7,014 nt of DNA from Candidatus Nitrosopumilus sp. (GTDB taxonomy: Archaea; Thermoproteota; Nitrososphaeria; Nitrososphaerales; Nitrosopumilaceae), in NCBI GenBank assembly GCA_030637455.1, contig DAOWGL010000074.1, positions 1 to 7,014 on the forward strand. The letters run 5' to 3'. The position numbers and the translations under genes were made by a program. The notes under the pieces are model-generated. The model saw only the letters and a list, made by a program, of their open reading frames with translations. It had not been told where the DNA came from and searched no databases. Of the stretch, positions 1 to 5,265 are shown one piece after another. How positions within the stretch are numbered: the stretch's first letter is position 1; the number at the start of each line of letters is the position of its first letter.

Positions 1-1
1 A

Positions 2-442
2 ATTAACAGATTAAGAAGAATAGTAAATCCATTAAAGAAATTTGTACTTGAGATAGCAAAGAACGTTAAACGATTTTCAGATAGTGAAGATGATGAACTC
101 ACATTATTCTATGATGACGTAATAGATCACATTGACAAAGTAATTGAAACATTAGAAGAATCCAGAGAAACTATGGAAATTTACAAAGATACAGATTTTG
201 TGTTAAGTACTGAAAAAACAAACAAAGTTCTAGCAGTATTAACGATAATTTTCACATTAGCAATTCCATCAACTGTAATTGGAACATTTTATGGAATGAA
301 TGTAGATTTGCCAGGTGGGATTGGAAATAATTCAATGTTTTTAGGACCATTTACAACTTTCATTGTAGTAATAGTTGCATCAGCAATTCCTGCAATCATG
401 ATGTTTACATATTTCAAAAAATTAGGCTGGATTAGTAGTTAA
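2..442 (+). CDS. corA: CorA-family divalent metal transporter, C-terminal part (5' truncated)
   Basis: The reading frame is open from the window edge to the TAA at 440-442, giving 146 visible residues; the cytoplasmic N-terminal domain and start lie outside the window. What remains matches the end of CorA Mg2+/Co2+/Ni2+ channels. It has a long acidic helix (YDDVIDHIDKVIETLEESRE), a first membrane helix (roughly VLAVLTIIFTLAIPSTVIGTFY), the diagnostic GMN pore-mouth motif at 293-301, a short loop, a second membrane helix (roughly TFIVVIVASAIPAIMMFTYF), and a basic cytoplasmic end, FKKLGW. CorA proteins form pentamers in which the first helix lines the pore and GMN forms the selectivity filter. 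The ATG at 173 falls inside the long helix and is not the real start. The family call is confident. Whether this copy carries Mg2+, Co2+ or another ion cannot be read from this fragment. Confidence 0.93.
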   Translation: MNRLRRIVNPLKKFVLEIAKNVKRFSDSEDDELTLFYDDVIDHIDKVIETLEESRETMEIYKDTDFVLSTEKTNKVLAVLTIIFTLAIPSTVIGTFYGMNVDLPGGIGNNSMFLGPFTTFIVVIVASAIPAIMMFTYFKKLGWISS

Positions 443-477
443 AATAAAAAATCTAAATCTATCCATAAAAAATAAGC

Positions 478-488
478 TTAGATAAATA
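478..488 (+). promoter_or_regulatory. Putative TATA box for the TGRGTG-repeat protein gene
   Basis: An A/T-rich TTAGATAAATA element ends 21 bases before the ATG at 510. That spacing would put the transcription start at or next to the start codon, as expected for a leaderless archaeal mRNA, and no Shine-Dalgarno sequence precedes the ATG. The whole 443-509 spacer is A/T-rich, so the exact box is uncertain. Confidence 0.4.
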
Positions 489-509
489 CAAGATAATTTA
501 ACCTAAATT

Positions 510-782
510 ATGGGGAAAATTAGAGTACGAACTGGTAGAGGCACAGGAACTATTGAAGTTGATGAAGATGCTACAAAATGGTCTGGAGATGAATTTAGAA
601 AGATCCAAGAAGCAAGGAAAAAAGCAACAACAGGTAAAATGGTTCATACAGGTCGTGGAACTGGTTCAAGAAAATTAGGAGATATGCCTGATCCAAAAGC
701 AAGACCTTCTACTGAAGGAATGACTAGAAGTACAGGTAGAGGGACCGGTTCTAGAAAAAGTAAGAATAAAGGTTCAGGGTAA
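510..782 (+). CDS. Small basic protein with three TGRGTG repeats, function unknown
   Basis: This 90-residue protein is not one I recognise. TGRGTG occurs three times, at residues 8-13, 47-52 and 75-80; the last two copies extend to the identical nonamer TGRGTGSRK. Between them lie a short acidic stretch (EVDED, 16-20), a probable charged helix (about 25-40) and a Pro/Asp/Lys linker (58-68). By count there are 22 Lys/Arg against 10 Asp/Glu, so the protein is strongly basic. It has no signal peptide, membrane segment or cysteine. The repeats use different synonymous codons, which suggests selection on the protein and supports a real gene. It has its own TATA-like box and a T-rich terminator, so it is probably monocistronic. 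Arg/Gly-rich repeats are common in nucleic-acid-binding tails, so RNA or DNA binding is possible, but that is inference only. The start follows from the first ATG after in-frame stops. Confidence 0.8.
   Translation: MGKIRVRTGRGTGTIEVDEDATKWSGDEFRKIQEARKKATTGKMVHTGRGTGSRKLGDMPDPKARPSTEGMTRSTGRGTGSRKSKNKGSG
531..758 (+). repeat. Three dispersed coding repeats for TGRGTG(SRK)
   Basis: The copies lie at 531-548, 648-674 and 732-758. The second and third encode the same nine residues but differ in four of nine codons (cgt/aga, gga/ggg, act/acc, tca/tct). The first and second encode the same six residues and differ in five of six codons. All differences are synonymous, so this is a protein-level repeat and not a recent DNA duplication. 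Confidence 0.85.
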
Positions 783-790
783 AACCTAGA

Positions 791-809
791 TTTTTAATTT
801 TATTTTTAA
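791..809 (+). terminator. T-rich intrinsic terminator after the TGRGTG gene
   Basis: Runs of five, three and five T (TTTTTAATTTTATTTTTAA) begin nine bases after the stop codon, in the 36-base gap between convergent genes. Archaeal RNA polymerase commonly terminates at such U-runs without a hairpin. The run favours the plus strand; the complement gives the opposing transaldolase transcript only A-rich RNA. Confidence 0.6.
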
Positions 810-818
810 TTATATCAT

Positions 819-1490
819 CTAAATTTGGATATCAGGATTTCCAGATTTTAGCTTGTCCCAATCGGCAAGAAAGTTATCCAAGCCAATTTTTGTTAATGGA
901 TGTAACATCATTTTATCCAATACTGCAGGAGGTAATGTGACAACATCTGCACCAATTTTTGCTGCATCAACTACATGTACTGGATGACGAACACTTGCAA
1001 CAAGAATCTGTGTTTTAATTTCATAATGTTTATGATCAAAGATTTTTCTAATATCTTCAATCAATTTCATTCCATCTTGACCAATGTCATCTAATCTTCC
1101 AATAAATGGACTAACGTATTTTGCCCCAGCTTTTGCAGCTAGTAAAGCTTGATTTGCAGAAAAGATCAAAGTAACATTTACAGGAATTCCTTCAGATGAA
1201 AATGATTTACAAGCTTTGAGACCATCAGGAGTCATAGGAACTTTAACAACTACATTTTCCCCATATTGACGAAGGCGTTTGCCTTCTTCCATCATTCCAG
1301 AATATTCAGTACTGACAACTTCTAAACTAACATCACCTTTGATGATTTTTGTTATTTCCTCCATAGCATCTTTTGGATTGCCACCTTCCTTGAACATGAG
1401 TGAAGGATTAGTTGTTATTCCATCTAACAAACCCATGTCGTTGAATTTTCTTATGGATTCAAGATTAGCAGTATCAAGAAAAATTTTCAT
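819..1490 (-). CDS. tal: Transaldolase (small MipB/TalC type)
   Basis: This 223-residue class I aldolase of the short MipB/TalC/fructose-6-phosphate aldolase group (about 215-220 residues) is full length. Transaldolase moves a dihydroxyacetone unit between sedoheptulose-7-phosphate and glyceraldehyde-3-phosphate, giving erythrose-4-phosphate and fructose-6-phosphate in the cytoplasm. Visible landmarks are LDTAN with Asp6, ITTNPS with Asn28, the Schiff-base lysine Lys83 in VVVKVPMT, Thr107, and SPFIGRLDD. Two positions separate transaldolases from E. coli fructose-6-phosphate aldolase, which has Gln59 and Tyr131. Here the aligned residues are Glu57 and Phe129, both the transaldolase state, so transaldolase is the better call. 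The ATG overlaps the stop of the transketolase C-subunit gene by four bases (ATGA), which implies translational coupling as the last gene of the operon. Confidence 0.9.
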   Translation of the reverse strand: MKIFLDTANLESIRKFNDMGLLDGITTNPSLMFKEGGNPKDAMEEITKIIKGDVSLEVVSTEYSGMMEEGKRLRQYGENVVVKVPMTPDGLKACKSFSSEGIPVNVTLIFSANQALLAAKAGAKYVSPFIGRLDDIGQDGMKLIEDIRKIFDHKHYEIKTQILVASVRHPVHVVDAAKIGADVVTLPPAVLDKMMLHPLTKIGLDNFLADWDKLKSGNPDIQI

Positions 1491-2461
1491 AATTTTTTAC
1501 TTCTAATTTCTTTAACTTGTTTTGCCATATTAAAAGATGTTATTCCATGTTTCTCCAAGAGTAATGGAACTTCTTTATCACGTGCAGATTCACCAAACAT
1601 ATCCTGGGCTCCAATTCTTTTGATAGGTACTGGATATGATTCTGAAACAGATTCCGCCACTGCAGAACCCATTCCGCCAATAATATTATGTTCTTCAGTT
1701 GTTACAATACATCCAGTTTCTCTTGCTGCTTTTTCTAAAATTTCATGGTCAATGGGTTTAATTGAAAACATGTCTAAAACTCTACAAGAGATTCCTTCTT
1801 GTTGTAATGATTCAGCAGCTTCTAAAGCCATTCTAACGGTAATACCGCATGCTGCAATAGTACAATCAGTGCCATCTCTTAATGTGATTCCTTTTCCAAT
1901 TTGAAATTCTTGAGATTCAGAATGAACAAGAGGTGTTTTTGATCTTGCCATCCTCATGTAAAATGGGCCATATTCTCTAGCCATTAATTGAATCAACTTT
2001 GAAACTGCAATAGTGTCAGCAGGTATAAAGACTCTAAAATTTGGAATAACTCTCATTATAGCAATATCTTCAATAGTTTGATGTGATCCCCCATCAGGCC
2101 CTACTGACAAACCACCATGAGATGTAACTAATTTTACATTAAGACCTTTTTTCCCAGGAGGTGATGGATATGCAATATTATTTCGGATTTGATCAACTGC
2201 TCTACCAGGTAAAAATATTGCATAAGTACTAGCAAAAGAAATTTTTCCAGATACAGCCAATCCTGCAGATATTGTTACTAGATTAGCTTCAGCAATGCCC
2301 ACATTAAAGAAGCGATTAGGAAATTCTTTTCCAAACCCGGAAGTTTTTAATGAATCAGTTGTGTCTGCACCTAAAACAACAACATCAGGATTTTCTTTTC
2401 CTAATTGAATTAAAGATTTAGAATATTCTGAACGCATATCAGTCATTATTGGGTCATTCAA
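1487..2461 (-). CDS. Transketolase, C-terminal subunit
   Basis: This 324-residue protein carries the pyrimidine-binding and C-terminal domains of transketolase, which many archaea encode apart from the N-terminal half. Transketolase moves two-carbon ketol units from xylulose-5-phosphate to aldose phosphates using thiamine diphosphate. The catalytic glutamate that activates the cofactor is Glu58 in NVGIAEAN. The substrate-binding loop GPDGGSHQTIED holds His127. The C-terminal domain runs from about residue 190 (VLDMFSIKPID, TTEEHNIIGGMG). The start is a TTG at 2461-2459 that overlaps the TGA of the upstream gene. GGAGG at 2476-2472, ten bases before it, supports this choice over the ATG at 2446, while the ATG at 2457 is out of frame and stops after three codons. 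A 1-deoxyxylulose-5-phosphate synthase or pyruvate dehydrogenase beta subunit shares this fold, but the paired N-subunit and transaldolase favour transketolase. Confidence 0.93.
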   Translation of the reverse strand: MNDPIMTDMRSEYSKSLIQLGKENPDVVVLGADTTDSLKTSGFGKEFPNRFFNVGIAEANLVTISAGLAVSGKISFASTYAIFLPGRAVDQIRNNIAYPSPPGKKGLNVKLVTSHGGLSVGPDGGSHQTIEDIAIMRVIPNFRVFIPADTIAVSKLIQLMAREYGPFYMRMARSKTPLVHSESQEFQIGKGITLRDGTDCTIAACGITVRMALEAAESLQQEGISCRVLDMFSIKPIDHEILEKAARETGCIVTTEEHNIIGGMGSAVAESVSESYPVPIKRIGAQDMFGESARDKEVPLLLEKHGITSFNMAKQVKEIRSKKL

Positions 2462-4134
2462 ATGTATCCTGCCTCCTGTGCAATTTTTTTAATTTGTTCT
2501 TGTTTTTCACCAATTACATGTAATCCAATCCATTTGTTTACCAAGTCAATTCCACCAAGTTCATTTGCTTTTGCAAGCAATCCACGTCTTCTTGATATCA
2601 AAACTTCATTTCTAAAATCTCTAATTGCAGCTCGAACATCTTGCTGACCAATTATTGCACCACCTCCAACAAAAGCACGTGCACCATCAGAAAATACTGA
2701 ACCAATATTTTCAAGATTTACCCCACCATCTGCCTCAATATAGCCTGAAAAATTATGCTGTTTTAAGATAGAATTTAATCTCGTCATTTTTTCATGTGTT
2801 TCTTCAATGTATTTTTGACCAGATTTTCCAGGTACTACAGACATTACTATTAGTTGATCAAGAGATTGTAAAAATTTGTAAGACCATTCAGGTAATTCCG
2901 TGTCAGGATTTATTGAAAAACCTACACCCACCTGATTTTGCTTTAGAATATCATGAATTTCTCCAAAACTAGATTCATCAGTTACTTCAGCATGAACAGT
3001 GATAATATCACTGCCTGCATCAACATAGTCTTTCACATATTTTACAGGTTCAGTAATCATCAAATGAGTATCAAATGGAATTACTGTAAGTGGTCTTAGT
3101 TCTTTGATTTTATTGTGATCAAATGTTTTTGTTGGAACAAATTGACCATCCATTACATCAAGATGAATGTAATCAGCCCTACCAGTTACACATCGCTTAA
3201 TTTCATTTTCTAAATTTGTCATATCTCCAGCAATAATGGAAGGTGTAATCATAAATTGAGAATCCAGTTCAAGATTAATTATTGGAACAATATCAGAGTC
3301 AGGAGCTTTACCGTGCCACTGCGGATTATCTTCCATGTGTTCAACAGATTTTCCTTTTATTGTTCTTGAGATGATCATGGTTGGGACACCCTTTGTAGCA
3401 TTAGCTTTTGTTATAGCAGCATCAATTTGCTCAATGCGATGTCCATCGATTTCAATAACGTTCCAACCAAATGATCTCCACTTATCACCAGTTTTCCAAC
3501 GTGATGCATCTTTCCACATTTCAGAAATTTCTGAACCATCTAAATTTTCATCTAGTGGCATAATTTTTTCAGTATACGAATCTTGTTGAATAAAATTTCT
3601 ATCAAGAAATGCTGTAAGATTATCAACTTTGTATTTTGAAGCTGTCATTGCAGCCTCCCAGACTTGTCCTTCATCAGATTCGCCATCTCCAATGATAGTA
3701 TAGACATGATGATTTTTAGAGTCAATTTTTGCTGCAAGTGCAATTCCAATAGAATATGACAATCCTGTGCCTAAAGAGCCTCCACAAAATTCCACTCCAG
3801 GACATTTTAGATCTGGGTGTCCTTGAAGTTTACTGCCAAATTTTCGAAGTGTATCAATTTCAGATTCTGGAAAATATCCAGCAACTGCCATGTTAGAAAA
3901 TAATCCAGGAGCAGCATGTCCTTTTGATAAAACTAATCGATCTCTATCTTCCCATTGAGGATTATTAGGATCAAATTTCAAATGTTTGTTAAATAAACAT
4001 CCTAAAATTTCAGCCATAGAAAATGAACCGCCAGGATGACCAGATCCTGCAATATTGGTTCCCTTAATTACTAATTTACGGGCTCTGAGAATATTTTTCT
4101 TTATTTGATAATAATTAAGACCCATCTGCAACAT
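2458..4134 (-). CDS. Transketolase N-terminal subunit fused to ribulose-phosphate 3-epimerase
   Basis: This 558-residue protein is about twice the usual length of an archaeal transketolase N-subunit. Residues 1 to about 285 are the diphosphate-binding domain: GSGHPGG (His33), SKGHAAPG (His73), the cofactor motif GDGESDEG (149-156) ending at Asn180, and WHGKAP (His274). From Met295 to about 509 comes a complete ribulose-phosphate 3-epimerase (beta/alpha)8 domain. It begins MITPSIIAGD and has the metal and acid-base residues His324 and Asp326 (IHLDVMDG), His357 (THLMI) and Asp469 (EADGG). A Lys/Arg-rich tail of about 47 residues follows, which I cannot assign. The epimerase makes xylulose-5-phosphate from ribulose-5-phosphate, and that product is the transketolase donor, so channelling is plausible. 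It is first in the operon and overlaps the C-subunit gene by four bases. An alternative start is Met4 at 4125, where AGGGA lies 11 bases upstream instead of 2. Confidence 0.93.
   Translation of the reverse strand: MLQMGLNYYQIKKNILRARKLVIKGTNIAGSGHPGGSFSMAEILGCLFNKHLKFDPNNPQWEDRDRLVLSKGHAAPGLFSNMAVAGYFPESEIDTLRKFGSKLQGHPDLKCPGVEFCGGSLGTGLSYSIGIALAAKIDSKNHHVYTIIGDGESDEGQVWEAAMTASKYKVDNLTAFLDRNFIQQDSYTEKIMPLDENLDGSEISEMWKDASRWKTGDKWRSFGWNVIEIDGHRIEQIDAAITKANATKGVPTMIISRTIKGKSVEHMEDNPQWHGKAPDSDIVPIINLELDSQFMITPSIIAGDMTNLENEIKRCVTGRADYIHLDVMDGQFVPTKTFDHNKIKELRPLTVIPFDTHLMITEPVKYVKDYVDAGSDIITVHAEVTDESSFGEIHDILKQNQVGVGFSINPDTELPEWSYKFLQSLDQLIVMSVVPGKSGQKYIEETHEKMTRLNSILKQHNFSGYIEADGGVNLENIGSVFSDGARAFVGGGAIIGQQDVRAAIRDFRNEVLISRRRGLLAKANELGGIDLVNKWIGLHVIGEKQEQIKKIAQEAGYI
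2472..2476 (-). promoter_or_regulatory. Shine-Dalgarno site GGAGG that fixes the TTG start of the transketolase C-subunit
   Basis: GGAGG lies in the last codons of the fusion gene (within CAG GAG GCA), ten bases before the TTG at 2461. It is the clearest ribosome binding site in the window, as expected for an internal operon gene whose start codon is weak. AGGAT at 2470-2466 is a second, weaker match closer to the start. Confidence 0.65.
2608..3252 (-). other. Ribulose-phosphate 3-epimerase domain inside the fusion gene
   Basis: This marks residues 295-509 of the fusion protein. The domain starts at a methionine where free-standing epimerases start. It keeps the His/Asp/His/Asp metal set and three methionines in the DVMDG, HLMI and MSV segments that face the active site in known epimerases. 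It departs from the family in the loop after strand 6: VVPGKSGQ instead of the usual VNPGFGGQ. The phosphate-binding segment reads GGGAI where GSAI is usual. Confidence 0.85.
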
Positions 4135-4182
4135 TATCCCTGTAAATTGAATAAAAATCTATTTCTAAAAGAAAACAACTAA

Positions 4183-4190
4183 TTTTAAAA
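4183..4190 (-). promoter_or_regulatory. Candidate TATA box for the pentose phosphate operon
   Basis: TTTTAAAA lies 48 bases before the ATG at 4134. A start about 25 bases downstream of it would leave a leader of roughly 20-25 bases carrying AGGGA at 4141-4137. A closer alternative is TTTTTATT at about 4150-4157, which would suit a leaderless start at Met4 (4125). The two cannot be separated by eye. Confidence 0.35.
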
Positions 4191-4215
4191 CCCAAAGGAA
4201 AAGATCTCAAAAATG
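4187..4215 (-). terminator. T-rich terminator after the cysteine-cluster gene
   Basis: On the minus strand the bases just after the stop at 4227 contain four T runs (TTTTT, TTTT, TTT, TTTT) within about 30 bases. This suits U-tract termination between this gene and the operon promoter. There is no convincing hairpin. Confidence 0.4.
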
Positions 4216-4226
4216 CAAATTAGACA

Positions 4227-4793
4227 TCATGATTTTAAAGATAATTCTACTTTATCCAACATAAATTTCAAAAATGCAGATAAGGGTTTTTTTCTCCAAT
4301 GCTTTGCATTCCATTCCTTTACAAGGGCATCATAGAACTTCCACTCAGATTCATCTTTTTTAAGATGAGCGACCATCATTTTCTCAAATTCTGAAACATC
4401 CCAATCTACTGGACACATTATATCGTTCATCTGAATTAATTTTCCATTTTTCATTTGAAACGGATATGATTTGCATACATCTGGTTTGAAATCATTAACA
4501 GTACATCTAAAGACATCTCCAGTTTCTTCAAGAAATTCACATGCGCCTTTTTTTTGTTTCAGAGCAAGATCTATCAGACCTTCTTTTACCTCAATTCCCA
4601 GAGAGTAGTCTTTTGCTCCATAAATCTCTAAAAAATTCTCAGGAGGTACTCCCAATCCCACTGAAAGTCGATAAACATCATGAGCATTAACAAATATCAC
4701 ATATTCCTTGCAGCAATTGGTATGACATGAAACACAAGGGAATTCCCCAGTCTGAGTATGACTAGAATCAGTATTATCTACAGTGAGTGTCAT
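4227..4793 (-). CDS. YkgJ-type cysteine-cluster protein (CxxCxxxCC domain)
   Basis: The protein has 188 residues and eight cysteines: Cys20, 23, 27 and 28 in a CxxCxxxCC head, then Cys85, 97, 107 and 127. A spread-out set of this kind, with SYPF just after Cys107 and a Cys-Pro (MCPVDW) after it, is the signature of the YkgJ/UPF0153 zinc- or iron-binding family. The biochemical role of that family is poorly known. There is no signal peptide or membrane segment, so it is probably cytoplasmic. The last 50 residues are charged and helical, outside the cysteine core. It is divergent from the DCC-type thiol protein across a 68-base spacer and is followed in tandem by the pentose operon, 92 bases on. 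The single gene probably has its own promoter. The cysteines may hold a metal or an iron-sulfur cluster; the sequence alone does not decide. Confidence 0.85.
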   Translation of the reverse strand: MTLTVDNTDSSHTQTGEFPCVSCHTNCCKEYVIFVNAHDVYRLSVGLGVPPENFLEIYGAKDYSLGIEVKEGLIDLALKQKKGACEFLEETGDVFRCTVNDFKPDVCKSYPFQMKNGKLIQMNDIMCPVDWDVSEFEKMMVAHLKKDESEWKFYDALVKEWNAKHWRKKPLSAFLKFMLDKVELSLKS

Positions 4794-4815
4794 TAATCAT
4801 CATAATAAATTTCAT

Positions 4816-4823
4816 GTATTAAA
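4816..4823 (-). promoter_or_regulatory. Putative TATA box for the cysteine-cluster gene
   Basis: On the minus strand this reads TTTAATAC and ends 22 bases before the ATG at 4793. The spacing predicts a leaderless mRNA. No Shine-Dalgarno sequence is present. Confidence 0.45.
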
Positions 4824-4832
4824 TCTGTAAAA

Positions 4833-4840
4833 TTTTAATT
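4833..4840 (+). promoter_or_regulatory. Putative TATA box for the DCC thiol protein and aminopeptidase genes
   Basis: TTTTAATT ends 21 bases before the ATG at 4862, again the distance for a leaderless transcript. It lies back to back with the box at 4816-4823, separated by nine bases, so the two promoters may share regulation. Confidence 0.45.
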
Positions 4841-4861
4841 TGATCCTTATGATGAGTTATT

Positions 4862-5251
4862 ATGGAAATTAAAGAGAACATTCCAATTGTGTTATTTGAT
4901 AATCAGTGTTATTTGTGTATGAAATTTGCAAAAACTGTTAATTATTTTGCAAGAGGTAAAATTTCGATAGTTGGGCATTATTCAGAATTTGGAGAAAAAA
5001 TAAGAAAAGAAATCCTGGATGGAACTGCTTTAGACATGTTTTGGTTTATTTCTAAAAAAAGAGCATATGGTGGAAGAGCAGCTTTACTCCCATTAATAAA
5101 ATCAATTTTAAGTGAAAAAACAAAAAAAGCATCAACAGTTAGAATTGATAAAGAATGTCAGCAAGGTTGTAAAACTGTTAAAGCAGTATTTGTGAGATCA
5201 ACAAGTCTAATTACCAATAGCAAGATAATAGATCTAAGTAAATCTAAATAA
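4862..5251 (+). CDS. DCC-family (DUF393-like) thiol-disulfide oxidoreductase
   Basis: This 129-residue protein begins with a beta strand and the motif FDNQCYLC, close to the FDGxCxLC signature of the DCC/DUF393 family of thioredoxin-like proteins. Cys16 and Cys19 would be the redox pair. The downstream segment GGRAALLPLI (70-79) matches the family's usual region where the protein reports on other thiols or packs against a partner. A second cysteine pair, Cys99 and Cys103 (CQQGC), lies in the C-terminal third and could form an extra disulfide or metal site. There is no signal peptide or membrane helix, so it is cytoplasmic. The substrate is unknown. It is divergent from the cysteine-cluster gene, and only 14 bases separate it from the aminopeptidase gene, which suggests one transcript. 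The first ATG after the TATA-like box is the start. Confidence 0.8.
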   Translation: MEIKENIPIVLFDNQCYLCMKFAKTVNYFARGKISIVGHYSEFGEKIRKEILDGTALDMFWFISKKRAYGGRAALLPLIKSILSEKTKKASTVRIDKECQQGCKTVKAVFVRSTSLITNSKIIDLSKSK

Positions 5252-5265
5252 TACTTGGAAAATAG

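Noticed and set aside
173..442. ATG at 173 as the start of a short membrane protein
   Set aside because: The same frame is open and CorA-like upstream to the window edge, so 173 is internal to a truncated CorA gene.
451..483. Inverted pair ATCTAA / TTAGAT in the spacer before the TGRGTG gene
   Set aside because: Six base pairs with a 21-base loop in very A/T-rich DNA is expected by chance; it has no T-run after it to make a terminator.
1620..1904. Plus-strand open frame opposite the transketolase C-subunit
   Set aside because: It is antisense to conserved transketolase sequence, with a composition typical of a shadow frame. Plus-strand frames at 1279-1506, 2462-2647 and 3335-3589 were rejected likewise.
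3230..3252. Possible independent start of an epimerase gene at Met295 (3252)
   Set aside because: There is no Shine-Dalgarno or TATA-like sequence before it, and the frame runs unbroken from the transketolase part, so a single fused product is the simpler reading. The methionine is better read as a fusion scar.
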